DNA from: Heloderma charlesbogerti
Taxonomy: Eukaryota; Chordata; Lepidosauria; Squamata; Helodermatidae
Reading direction: 5' to 3'
Assembly (NCBI GenBank): GCA_026122225.1
Contig: JANEZZ010001906.1
Location: forward strand, 744,001-808,000
DNA: 64,000 nucleotides
A program made the translations under genes and the position numbers. How positions within the stretch are numbered: the stretch's first letter is position 1; the number at the start of each line of letters is the position of its first letter. Shown here one piece after another: positions 20,797 to 30,985 of this stretch. The notes beneath the pieces are model-generated. The model was given only the letters and a program-made list of their open reading frames with translations. It did not search any database and had not been told where the DNA came from.

Positions 20797-21228
20797 TAGG
20801 GATGTCGGAGAAATCTGGAATGGAATCAAATGAAGTTGCATTTCTATGAATCCAACCTGTAGATTCAGCAGCAGACTGGCTTTTCCCAAGTCACATGGAT
20901 TCCACAGACAAGCGGACTGTTGTTTTTTTAACTTTCTGGAATTTTATGCAAATTTAGTTGTCGAAAAATTCATAAAATAAAAAAACACAGGCCAAAAATG
21001 TGCATTTCCCCCATAGGCTAAAGCATTTAAATGTATATGGGGGGGATTTGTGCATTTTGGGAGGATTTGCACATTTTTGCAAGTGTAAATTTGTGCAAAT
21101 TCAAATTTGCACAAATTAGGGACATCAGGAAAAATCCAATTCCATCAATGAGCGGACAATGGAATGAAAGGCACCTGATATCCACAAAAGGCAGACAGAG
21201 CAGATTTTACAAAATCCATACATCCCTA
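20797..21228. mobile_element. hAT MITE (hAT-B) with exact 8-bp TSD
   Basis: Ends TAGGGATGTCGGAGAAATCT and AATCCATACATCCCTA. The flanks AATACAAC (20789-20796) and AATACAAC (21229-21236) are identical. The centre is AT-rich with repeated GCAAATTTG/TGCACAAATT words, unlike hAT-A, but the first bases are the same, so the two families probably answer to related transposases (inference). Confidence 0.87.
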
Positions 21229-21271
21229 AATACAACATCAGAAGTCAGGGAGCTCCCCATGTTATCTAGGC

Positions 21272-21612
21272 CAGGGGTGTTGAACTTCAGGCCTGTGCAT
21301 GAAATCCAGCCTGCCTCGGGTCCCAATCTGGGCCTCTGGGGTTCCCCAGGTAGCCATGCCCCTTCCCTTTCCCTGACTGCTAATTGTTCGGTGGTTTCCC
21401 AGCTCTTGCAGAGTTTTCTCCCATTCTGATAGATTATAATGTTTCTCCTAAGGCTCAGGTGCTGGCAGTAAGAGCTTTAAGCCAAAATATGCTGGTATTT
21501 TTGGTGTTTGGGCCCTGTTTCTCTTGCCGTTGGCCCCCACCTGCCACTGAAATGTGACTCTCAAGAACTCCTCCTAAGCTGAATTTGGGCTGAAAGTGGT
21601 TCAGCATCCCTC
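21272..21612. mobile_element. hAT-D element
   Basis: Ends CAGGGGTGTTGAAC and GTTCAGCATCCCTC are inverted. Flanks ATCTAGGC and GTCTAGGC agree at 7 of 8. Homologous over its length to 50547-50891. Confidence 0.75.
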
Positions 21613-22082
21613 GTCTAGGCACTCAGGCCACCCTCCCTATCTTTCCAGCAGCAGCTCACAGCACAGCATAACACTGGAAGATAGAGGTCCCCCTCCTGCA
21701 TTACATACATAGGCAAATGGGCAACTCTCCTTATCTTTCTGTGCTGTCACTGTAAGCCATGGAGAAGATAGAGTGTTACCCAGTTACCCAGGTAACACAA
21801 AGATGTGTTACCTGCCCTCAGTCATATCTTTCCCCGCCAAAAAAATAATCAACAAAAAGGTGATCTTTTGTTGATTTGCATCTTTGCAACTCTTTTTTTT
21901 TTAATCCATTGGTTTATTTTATTTCCTACTTATTTTTCTGCTTCACCAGGTCTGCCTTCATAAATCTTTTACCTTTAGCCATGTTTGCTGTTTTTCCTCT
22001 CATCTTCAGATTCTGTTAAGAAACCAATTACTCTTCAGCGCTCTTAGAGGAAGGTCGAACCCAAGATGGAGGATGCCTTAAA

Positions 22083-22480
22083 AAGCACTAGTTCCCCGAG
22101 ATTCTGGCTTTGTTGGACGATATGGTCTTTGCTCTAACCTTATGTTTATAGTTACTCTGGCAGTGTTCAGTCCATGTGATGTTGTCTGTATCTGTGCCAA
22201 TATCAATATTTTGAGAGCAAGATTGCATCAATTGTTTTACTAAACTCAAAGAATCTTTCATTGTCTGCATTCCCTTTGTCCAGGAATATTAAAACTCTGT
22301 CACAATATGTAATCAAGATTGTCTGGCAAGATGTTTTATTTATAAACACATGCTGTTTATTGCACAGAATTGGGTTGCCCCTTGACATTTCATGCCGGGC
22401 TTTTTCGTTATGATTTGCAGTTATTTTATACCATCTCTAATTATATGGAATCTATGCCATACGTTAACTTCAACAAAACA
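22083..22480 (-). pseudogene. Ancient CR1-clade reverse-transcriptase fragment
   Basis: On the minus strand the 61-codon frame at 22388-22203 includes NKTSCQTILITYCDRVLIFL and then FFEFSKTIDAI. These align by eye with NKSCQTNLISFFDQVTSLVD and YLDFSKAFDKV of the CR1 copy at 2765-3511. The catalytic Asp in the DFSKAFD box is degraded. No tail or boundaries visible. Confidence 0.6.
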
Positions 22481-22489
22481 CACACATCC

Positions 22490-23580
22490 ATGGGAAAATG
22501 TATTGCTTCCATGTGGGCCAGGCCGTCTTTAAAGTGGTCTCATGAGCAGCCCCTTTCACTTATTTTTCTATAAATGCTTGGTGAAAAGCGTTGCCTCCCT
22601 AGTATTTATTAGTTTTGCAAGTAATTTTGCTTGCAAAGTAAGTTTCATGTTCAATCCCAGATGCTTGTAAAATGTAACCGGGATCTTAATTTTTACTATT
22701 AAAAGTGTGTATTCAGTAACCAAAGCAGAACATTACACATAATTTGTCTCTTGTCTTGTCTATTAAAGAAATGTCAGTATATAAGAAGATACTTGTAAAT
22801 TTGGGTAATGAGAATTCCAAAAATTGATTACCCATTGTGTTTGATTTTTTCGCCTTCCCAATCTATCCATGACTTTATACACACATTTTTTCTGATTTGG
22901 TAATACATGGATTTTCCAGGATTAAACCAGGACAAATTGGGCTGAAAAAATAAGATCTAAAACAATTGTCCAGTCCAGTTGCATTGCATTTATAAGCCCC
23001 AAAATACATGTAACAGTGTCTTTCATTAATTTTTGTTAGCCTGAATGATTCTGATAAGCGTATCTGAGAATTCTGGGATCTTTGAATGTGACCGCTATAG
23101 GTGTAAAAATCTGCTTTTCATAGATGATATTTCCAGCACCCCTACACATTTTGTTTATCCCTTTCCAGGATCTTAATTTAAGCATTATCACAAAATAACT
23201 ATTTTCAAGAGACTGATTGTGGTTTATCGTGGTGGCCCTATTTATTGCAGCTTGAAATGCATGATTTTCACCCTAGTTTATTGGATTTGTCGCTTCCCTT
23301 AACTCTGAAGTTGGAGAGCCAGTAACACATAGGCTTGGAGCGGGGACAGTGGGGCCATCAGAGCAGAACTTAGGGGCAAAAGTCTAGGCCACCACTTAGC
23401 AAAATGAGCAGAAGGGTCCGCAAACACAATGGGGCTGACTTACCACATTTTGACCATCTAAAGAAAGGGCCCCTGTAAAACCTTTAAGTCCAGAGTCTAA
23501 AATTACCTAACTGTAGTACTGCTCAGGGGGAGGGGGGGGGGATGAAGGTGGTATGTGAAGTTAGAACACTGTTGACTCCA
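22490..23580. other. Unassigned AT-rich stretch, possibly old LINE sequence
   Basis: It lies on the 5' side of the minus-strand RT fragment, so it may be the rest of that element, but no motif could be read. No gene recognised. Confidence 0.3.
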
Positions 23581-24004
23581 CTTCTGTGCTTTCCTCCATT
23601 TTCGTGTACCCAAAATGGTGTGGCATGGAGCCATGGGTGAGCAGCAGCCAAGCCTCTTGGCAATGTAAGACCTGGCCCTTAGGAGTGTTAAGTAGTTGGA
23701 GTAAAGGTACTGAATACTACTGGCTCTATTTTGACATTTGTAGAACTAAAAACATTAAATACATGGGTTGGTTCCAGACTCTCAGTGCTTCTAAACAGAC
23801 CGCTCCTGGTGCTATCAGTCGAGAGACCTTGTGCAGCTATTCTGTCTTTTCCCCCTTAATATATTTTCTGTGGAATGGAAAAAGACAGAAGGAGTTGTGG
23901 AAAAACATGGGAAGTTTGCAAGTGGAACCTCTGTTGCCCACCCCCACCCTGATAAAACGCCATGAATGGAGCAGAGTGGAGCACAATAAAAGCCTGGTCT
24001 GGGA

Positions 24005-24100
24005 GCACCCTTAGTCACACTCGGAGCAAACCCACTGAAATCAAGTCCCATCGATTTCAGTGGGTCAGCTCTAAGTATGACTAACTTTGGATCGAACCCC
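24005..24100. mobile_element. Short palindromic MITE (Pal-2 group)
   Basis: TGAAATCAAGTCCCATCGAT with TCGATTTCAGTGGGTCAGCT and outer arms CTTAGTCACACT / AGTATGACTAA. Confidence 0.55.
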
Positions 24101-24890
24101 TTATTTTTAATGAGACATAGATTTCTCCGTATAAGTAAAATAACATTAGTACCAGAATAAATGAGCTTGAAAGCAGTAACGAAACAACAACTACAACTGA
24201 GCCATTGACGGAATGACGTTTGGGTAAGGGACAAAGTTACAGAACAAATTATATAATATATCAAGGCAGATCAAAATCAGAAGAGGAAAACCATGAAAAT
24301 GTCAGAAGCTAATATGACCTTCAGGAGGAAATACCATCAACTGTCAATAACAGGCAATATTGTTTGTGAGGATCTTCCAGTGTCTCAGTGTAATACAGGA
24401 ATGAAGCCAAGTGGCAAGGAATTATTGTGGCCTACATGGATGAGTGGACTTCTCTCAACTGATACATTAATTTAGGCATGATCATTACCATCAGCACTTT
24501 CCCCATCCATTTCCTTTGAAAACGTGAATCGAACTGCCTCCCATAACATGCCCAAGCAATCCATTTGGTCATTCAACACTTGCATAGGCGATATTGGTGA
24601 GGCTTTCATGCTCCAAGAAGCTATACTGTCTGCTCACCATTATAAACAACAACAATCCAGGGGAAAGGATTTTCTGCCTATGTCGTCTTTGATGATTGAA
24701 TTTAGGTTCCACACAGATGCTGGTAGCACAACAGATTTCTTGCAGGGTTATATGCAACTCTGGCAGGGCTTTTAAGACAGGACTGCAGCAGGGGTACTCC
24801 TAGTCTACAAGAAGGAGGAGTCTGGGAGGGAAGCTGCCATTCCCAACAATGGCCACCTCCCTTCTGGGGCAAAAGAAGCTTTGTGGGGAG
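24101..24890. other. Unassigned stretch
   Basis: Short frames at 24293-24475 and 24524-24775 carry no recognisable domain. No repeat family identified. Confidence 0.3.
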
Positions 24891-24905
24891 GGGGATTTTT
24901 GGCAG

Positions 24906-25229
24906 CAGGGCCAGGCCTGCCATTACGCAGAGTGAGGCAGTCGTCTTAGGTGGCAGATTGTTGGGGGATGTGGAGGGGGCAGCAGCAGCAGCCCCCTTGC
25001 CATTCCGCTCTGTGGGAAGACAGAGCTGTGTGTTCCAGAAAGCCTGCCCTGCACCCACTAAGCTGGCCTGCTCCCCTCTGGTGTGGTGGAGAATGCTGTC
25101 CCATCATCAGTGTCGAAGTAAGATTCACCTGCCAGTCCGGTCAGCTTCTTTAGGTGGAATGGTGTGGGGCGGGCGGGGGGCTCCATCTTGTCCTTCACCT
25201 CAGGCAGCAAAATGTCTTGGGCAGCCCTG
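24906..25229. mobile_element. hAT-C element with near-exact TSD
   Basis: Ends CAGGGCCAGGCCTGCCATTA and AAATGTCTTGGGCAGCCCTG. Flanks TTTGGCAG (24898-24905) and TTTGTCAG (25230-25237) match at 7 of 8. It contains the CTGCCAGTCCGGTCAG word that is tandemly repeated in the 12519-13170 copy. Open frames of 118-126 codons on both strands cross it and are not supported as genes. Confidence 0.78.
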
Positions 25230-25689
25230 TTTGTCAGGATGGCACCATGGAGAGATAGGTTAAAAAAAAACCTCCCTGCACTCTGTGGTCCTGATTCTCA
25301 TTGCCCCCACTCGTGGCTACTATTTTAAAAGACAAGAACAGGCACATAAAGTGCAAGCCCGCAGCTGAGGTATTAAGTTAGGCATTTTTTTTTCTCTGTT
25401 GTTAGATTTACAGACAACAAGCACCTCAGGAGAACAACCTTCTCTTCCCCTCCTTCCTTTTGTGGGACCTGTTGTGGGACCCGTTTTATTCATATAAAGG
25501 GGCATGTACAACTGATGGTGCTATATATAATTTCCTTCAAAAAAGTAAACATGAGGGTGGTACTCAGGATCCCGTCTACCCTGTACAAGGTGAGGGAGCT
25601 CATGAGGTGGGCAAAGCAGGATCAAGCAGATGGAGGCAAAGGAAAGAATGCAAATCCTGACTTGCAAGCAGGAGATCCGGGCTGGGGAA

Positions 25690-25800
25690 GCTTGTTGTTG
25701 CGTTACAGCTCCAATCATCTCTTACTATTGGCCATGCTGGCTGGGAGTGATGGGAGTTGAAATCCAACAACATCCAGTGGGACCCACATTCCCCATCCCT
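25690..25800. mobile_element. Palindromic MITE (Pal-3 group)
   Basis: TTACAGCTCCAATCATCTCT and GTGATGGGAGTTGAAATCCA around ATTGGCCATGCTGGCTGGGA, with CCAACAACATCCAGTGGGAC to the right. Confidence 0.5.
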
Positions 25801-25890
25801 GCAGTAGATCATCAGAAGAAAATGGCAGGAATGACCCTGCTGGTTTCGGTCGGAATCGAAAATAAAACTGCCAATAACATACTCTCTTAC

Positions 25891-27045
25891 ACACATGTAT
25901 GGTGCAACCACACTTAGAATACTGTGTACAGTTCTGGTCACCGCACCTAAAAAAGGATATTGTAGACTTGGGAAAAGTGCAGAAAAGGGCAACTAAAATG
26001 ATCAAGGGGCTGGAGCATCTCCCCTATGAGGGAAGGTTACAACAGCTGGGATTGTTTAGCTTGGAAAAAAGGAGGGTAAGGGAAGACATGATCGAGGTCT
26101 ACAAAATTATGCATGTGGAGAATGTGGATAGGAGACATTTTTCTCCCTCTCTCAAAAGACTAGAACCCGGGGTCATCCCATGAAGCTGATTGGTGAGATT
26201 CAGGACAGATAAAGAAGTACTTCTTCACACAAAACATGGTTAAACAATGTAAGGATGTCAGAGAATTCCGCCATGGAGCTTGGTGAGGCCGAATGCCAGT
26301 GCGTTCAGCCCCCCAAAATCTGTGGCGGAACAAAGCCCCCCGCCCCCCCATCACGGCAAAAAAAAAGCCTATCACAGCAAAAAAAAAAGGGAACGCAAAT
26401 GGCGGCCACTATGCCATTTGCGTTCTCTCTCTCTCTCTTTTTTGTCTGTAATAGCCTACGTAAATATTTATGTAGGCTAAAATGGCCAAAAAAAAAAGGG
26501 AACGCAAACGGCGGATGCCGTAGCTGCCACCATTTGATTCCGCTGTCTTTTTCTCTTTTTTTGCTGTGATAAGCTACATAAATATTTACGTAGCCTATCA
26601 CAGAAAATACAGGGACGCAAATGGCAGCGTTTTTTACTCCATTTACTCTGCAGGCTGCCCAGCGGAGCACCTCCCCCCCACTGCGAATGTCACCCTTTGA
26701 AAAGGTAAGTGACTTTCGTACATCCCTAAAACTATGGAATTCACTATAACAGGATGTAGTGATGGCCCCCAGTTTGGATGGCTTTAAATGGGGATTGGAC
26801 AGATTCATGGAGGTTAAGGCTACTAGTCCCGATGGCTAGTCCTGATGGATGCTACCTCCAGTATCAGAGACAGTAATATGTGCCCTAGTTGCTGGGGAAC
26901 ACAACCAGGAGGGTGCTATTGCAGTCATGTCCTGCATGTGGGTATCCTGTAGGCAGTTGGCTGGCCACCATGTGAACAGAAAGCTGGACTAGATGGATCT
27001 TCGTCTGATCTAGCATGGCTCTTCTTATGTTATTTTGTTCTTATG
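25891..27045 (+). mobile_element. CR1-clade LINE (second subfamily) 3' end, interrupted by hAT-A
   Basis: The ORF2 C-terminus is readable at 25899-26183: [38 protein letters not shown] and [20 protein letters not shown]. After a hAT-A insertion (26250-26728) the sequence resumes with WNS-type remnants and a 3' UTR ending in TTCTTATGTTATTTTGTTCT. Fragments of the same subfamily, all on the minus strand, lie at 33835-34095, 34487-34925, 55290-55930 and 60330-60440. The TTCTTATG tail differs from the ATTCTATG tail of the CR1 at 2305. Confidence 0.78.
26250..26728 (+). mobile_element. hAT-A element, short copy, inserted in a CR1-clade LINE
   Basis: Starts TAAGGATGTCAGAGAATTCC and ends GACTTTCGTACATCCCTA. 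Flanks AAACAATG (26242-26249) and AAACTATG (26729-26736) match at 7 of 8. The right outward donor-like site AAGGTAAGT (26702-26710) is intact. The left one is absent because that GC-rich part is deleted. Palindromes built on TACGTAAATATTTATGTA and GCAAATGGCGGC persist. Confidence 0.83.
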
Positions 27046-27153
27046 TCCTCCCCCACCCATTCCACCATTCCATGCTTTGCAACTGTTTGTACATTCCAGA
27101 TATGCTGGGGTGGGGGTGGGGACCAAACCACCACCACCACATTTGCCAACCCT

Positions 27154-27198
27154 GAAGAAGAAGAAGAAGAAGAAGAAGAAGAAGAAGAAGAAGAAGAA
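27154..27198 (+). repeat. (AAG)n microsatellite
   Basis: About 15 uninterrupted GAA/AAG units. Confidence 0.95.
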
Positions 27199-27317
27199 AT
27201 ACTCTGAACATGTGCATTTTAAACCAACTTAAATCATAACACTACAGGAATAAAATGGAGTTTAATTCTGCTGCCCTGATGCAAAACACATTTACTTGGG
27301 AATAAGCACCATTTTAT

Positions 27318-27328
27318 TGTAGAAAAGG

Positions 27329-27363
<35 letters not shown>

Positions 27364-27600
27364 TCCTGCCTTTTCCCAATACTGGGACTCAAGGCATCTT
27401 TACAACATTAAAAACTTGTCCAGTTAAAACATATAGAAATTTACCAAAGTTAAAAATATAATATTAAAATTGTATAAAATATCAGAATTTAAAAAACACC
27501 AACAATATAAACAATAGTGCCAATCCATCATATTTTCACAGGGTGAGATGAAATATAATCTATATATTTAAAGTTAAAATAATAAAATGAGCATCTGTAA
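27318..27600 (-). repeat. (ATT)n microsatellite with L2-like 3' tail
   Basis: About a dozen ATT units (27331-27363), then TTCCTGCCTTTTCCCAATAC and AAACTTGTCCAGTTAAAACA on an AT-rich background. This fits the 3' end of an L2-type LINE in reverse orientation. Family call tentative. Confidence 0.5.
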
Positions 27601-27734
27601 CCATGTATGTGCCCAGCTGGCTGCCCCCTGACTGTATAATGTTATTTTTAAAAAGAAAGAAAGGATGCTGCAGCAGCCAGCATCACCCCAAGGGGGCTCT
27701 GGCCAGAGGTGCAGTGGAGCTGAGGCTTGCAGGG

Positions 27735-27930
27735 AGGCAGCCCTGCCACTTTTTGATTAGCACGGAACCCAGTGTCATCTGCCACCCCCACAGAATTCCC
27801 TGTTCCCTCTGCAATCCACCCAATAGCAGGGGACAGGCAGGGGGATGAATTTTCTCAGCAACAATATATTGTTCCCTGTTGTAATGCAAAGTATTGGGGG
27901 GGGGGCTTGGTCTGGAATGGGCAATAAAGG
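27735..27930. repeat. Dispersed repeat shared with 61708-61910
   Basis: The two intervals share GCCACTTTTTGATTAGC-like, CATCTGCCA-CCCC-CAGAATTCCCT and TTTTCTCAGCAACAATATAT words in the same order. The 61708 copy starts CAGTGGTGTACCAGAGGCAG, a hAT-like terminus, so both may be hAT remnants. Confidence 0.5.
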
Positions 27931-27939
27931 CCCATTAGC

Positions 27940-28700
27940 TCTTTAGAAATAAGTCCCACTAAGTAAGTGTGCATAGGGTTGCCGCCATGGCGCCCCAGAG
28001 CTCTCAAGGCACCACACCCTGCAATAACATGTTTGAGGGAAAGAGACTCACAGGTGGGTATTTCTGAGCTCTCCTGATATGGCATCACCTGCATTTCAAG
28101 CCCCATGGAAATGGGGTGAGGTTGTACGGAAGTCGTGCTTGGTGGATTTCAATCGAGCATTAGGAGTGGGTTTGTTTTCACGCTGGGAAGAGATCAATAG
28201 AAGTTCACCCCATTCTAAAAATAAAATAAACTCTGTAACTGGAATGACCATGGATAATTTGAGCCTCTGTTTTGAAGGCTGTTTATTAAAGCAAGTTTGG
28301 ACTTGCTGCACAGTCATTTTTTCAGTATGGCTATGGCACAATACATTGCTGTGTTCTACGCCTTAATGGCTGATTCAGCTTCAAAACAGAGGTCAGTTTC
28401 ATTACTTTGACTGATCCTCCCTGTCCAGTAATAATGACTCAACGTCACAACACATCAAAGGCACCACAGAGGAAATTGTCCCCCCCCCCCAATTATTATG
28501 CTTACAGTCAAGAGAATACAAGGGAGGTCTTTTTTATTCAGCTGCATGGAATCAAAGTAAGGTTGGGTCAAACAGGATCTGGTGCATTTGGGATGGATAT
28601 GCATGAGATACCTGAATATTGACAGTGGAACCTAAGTGACCCTCATAAGAACAGAAAAAAACCATTCTGCAGGGCACACCTACATGATAGTTTTGGGGGG
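27940..28700. other. Unassigned stretch
   Basis: No gene or repeat family recognised. Confidence 0.3.
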
Positions 28701-28709
28701 TGGTCAGAT

Positions 28710-28895
28710 AGGGTTGCCAATTTTTCAACGAGCCTCTGCAGCTGTGCCTTTATCAGTAGCTTGATCTACAGATGTTGGCCTACCCACATGCTTGAAAGCT
28801 TCAATCAACCTGCTGGTTCCAGCAGATCAGGCTGCTGTTAAAGGCACAAGAGCAGGCCAGGTAGGCCTTTATTTCCAGTTAGTTGGCAACCTGAG
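28710..28895. mobile_element. Palindromic MITE with GGTTGCCAA ends
   Basis: AGGGTTGCCAATTTTTC at the left and CCAGTTAGTTGGCAACCT at the right are inverted. The inner arms AGCTGTGCCTTTATCAG and CTGCTGTTAAAGGCACAAG also pair. TSD not resolved. Confidence 0.55.
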
Positions 28896-28899
28896 AATC

Positions 28900-29585
28900 T
28901 GATGTGCATTGAATACATATCTGGCTTCACAGTCCGCATACATCAAAGACATGCATTTGTGTTGGAGGTTATTCCTTCCCCTTCTGAATGCACCACAGCT
29001 ATGGGTAACTGTGGCTCAAAGGGAATCTGTGTTTTTGGCATGCTCTGTTGACATATAAATACATAACAAATGAAGTCAAAATGCTTTTGATTACAATATT
29101 AGTTGGTAGGAACTAACTAACATGTCTTGGTTAGACATGCCCCCACCCAACATGTTTTTTTAAAGAGACCATTGCACATCCAATGTCTTGGGAGTCTATT
29201 TCTAGTTTTCTTTATCTTTCCCCACTTTCTATCTTGAAAGCGTCACACCATGGCAGAACAATCATGTGCGCACATGATTGGGAACTGTCTAGACAGTTTT
29301 GTTAATGTGCGCCTGTATCATCTGCCCCCCTTTCGGTTTTCTGGCTCTCACTGGCTGCTTTCACTGCATTGAGGAGTGTTGTGGCTTCAGCCCTGCCTCT
29401 GGCGCCTGACCCAGAATTTACATGGCACTGCACACATTTCGCTCTGCTCTACTGTACTATGGAAAGTTACAACGCAGGCCAACCAGAGCCTCTTTCCATC
29501 TCTCTGGGAGCAGATTGCACATGCCGTCTTCTTCTGCTCCCACTGCAAAATTTCCGCCTTTGCCATTTCTGGCAGCGCTTTGCAC
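28900..29585. other. Unassigned stretch holding two adjacent perfect palindromes
   Basis: At 29259-29280 and 29283-29298 two self-complementary sequences sit two bases apart (see findings). Nothing else recognised. Confidence 0.4.
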
Positions 29586-29589
29586 TTTC

Positions 29590-29645
29590 CAAACGAAGCC
29601 ACCTTATACTGACTCGGATCATTGGTCCATCCAGCCCAGTCCTGT
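29590..29645 (-). repeat. SINE/LINE tail fragment
   Basis: GAAGCCACCTTATACTGACT and GATCATTGGTCCATCCAGCC match the widespread TGGACCAATGGTCTGA...ATAAGGCAGCTTC tail (minus strand) also seen at 56080 and 58060-58275. Confidence 0.55.
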
Positions 29646-29679
29646 GTACCAGAATTACCCAACCTGGTACCCTCCAGAT

Positions 29680-30747
29680 TAGAGATGGCAGAGAATTCCG
29701 CCACGGATCTCGGTGAGGCCAAATGCCAGTGCATTCGGCCCCCCGAAATCTGTGGCGGAACGGCCCCCCTGCCCCCCTGCGGATCCCCCCTGGGACGAGA
29801 CTCACCTGGGGTGGATCGTCCGGGCGGCGGCGGCTCCAGCGGCAGCTGGTCTTCTGACCGGCTGCTGCCGCCACCATTTCCACTCTTGTTCTTGTAAAAA
29901 AACCCAAACAGACGTGATAGGCTACGTAAAGATTTACGTAGCCTATCATGGCTAGGTTTAAAACAACAACAACAACAAGGTGATAGGCTACGTAAATCTT
30001 TATGTAGCCTATCACGGCTGGGTGGGTTAAAAAAACAACAACCGCATATGCAAATGGCGGCGGCTACGGCCGCCGCCATTTGCGTCCCTTTTTGATTCCC
30101 CATTTTAGCCTACGTAAATATTTACGTAGGCTATGACAGCGAAAATAAAGGGGAACGCAAATAGCGTAGCGGGCGCTATTTGCGTCCCTTTTTGATTCCC
30201 CGTTTTAGCCTACATAAATATTTACGTAGGCTATGTCAGCGAAAATAAAGGGGAACGCAAATAGCGTAGCGGGCGCTATTTGCGTCCCTTTTTGATTCCC
30301 CGTTTTAGCCTATGTAAATATTTATGTAGGCTAAAATGGGGAATCAAAAAGGGACGCAAATAGCGCCTGCAACGCTATTTGCATTCCCCTTTATTTTCAC
30401 CATCATAGTCTTTGTAAATATTTACGTAGACTAAGACGGGCAAAAATAAGGAACGCAAATGGCGGCGGCCGTAGCCGCCGCCATTTGCGTACGCAGTTTT
30501 TGTTTTTGTTTTACCCAGAGCCCTCCGTGGCCGGAAATCCGGCTGCGGACGGCTCTGGCCTGGCTGGGGCTGGCCGGCTGCTCCGCAGAGCTGCCGCGGA
30601 GCACAACCTGTGCCACGGAGGATTCCAGGGGGGAGGAACGGAGCGCCTCCCCCCCGTCCAGGATTCCGCGGGGAGGGACGGAACGCCTCCCCCCCACACA
30701 CCATAAACATAATCCACGAACAGGTAAGTGACTTTCGTACATCCCTA
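29680..30747 (+). mobile_element. hAT-A element, longest copy, exact 8-bp TSD
   Basis: 1068 bp from TAGAGATGGCAGAGAATTCC to GACTTTCGTACATCCCTA. The flanks CTCCAGAT (29672-29679) and CTCCAGAT (30748-30755) are identical. From left it holds: a GC-rich block (29740-29880); an outward donor-like site on the minus strand (ACTCACCTG, 29800-29808); two GATAGGCTACGTAAA hairpins (29912-29951, 29978-30016); a GCAAATGGCGGCGGC foldback (about 30047-30086); a run of alternating TACGTAAATATTTACGTA and ACGCAAATAGCG palindromes to about 30490; a second GC-rich block; and the outward donor CAGGTAAGT (30721-30729). Frames of up to 238 codons cross it. They contain no domain and follow the repeat structure. Confidence 0.9.
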
Positions 30748-30777
30748 CTCCAGATGTTTTGGACTACTATTCCTAGC

Positions 30778-30985
30778 CCGTGGAAGCTGGTGGTTCCAAG
30801 TCCAGTGGGGCTGTGGATCCATTCTGGGTTTCAGTCAGAAACAGCCAGAACTCTAAATGAGCTGAAGCCTAGCCCCCAAATGGGTTCAGCACCTTGAGTA
30901 GCTCCTTTAGAGTTCTGGCTGGTTCTGACTGAAACCTGGAATGGATTCACAGCCCCACTGAAATCGGAGCCACCAGCCTCTACTG
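30778..30985. mobile_element. Palindromic MITE (Pal-6) nested in Pal-3
   Basis: Ends CCGTGGAAGCTGGTGG and CCACCAGCCTCTACTG. Inner arms GTTTCAGTCAGAAACAGCCA and TGGCTGGTTCTGACTGAAAC. Flanks TTCCTAGC and CTCCTAAA agree at 5 of 8, weak support for an 8-bp duplication. Confidence 0.6.

Noticed and set aside
22660..23180. Nuclear copy of mitochondrial DNA
   Set aside because: A passing resemblance of GGATTAAACCAGGACAAATT to a mitochondrial gene did not extend to any readable peptide.
23586..24014. 142-codon open frame
   Set aside because: No domain, low-complexity context, and a frame on the opposite strand overlaps it; length is within chance for 64 kb.
29387..30103. 238-codon minus-strand frame and overlapping frames in hAT-A
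   Set aside because: The same repeat-driven openness appears on both strands, with recurring peptides (RDRLHKDLRSLS-like) that simply translate the TACGTA hairpins. It crosses the element's left end into flanking DNA.
29912..30500. CRISPR-like array of regularly spaced palindromic repeats
   Set aside because: Units are inverted foldbacks of two kinds with no unique spacers, lie inside a hAT element with an 8-bp TSD, and the context is a vertebrate genome.
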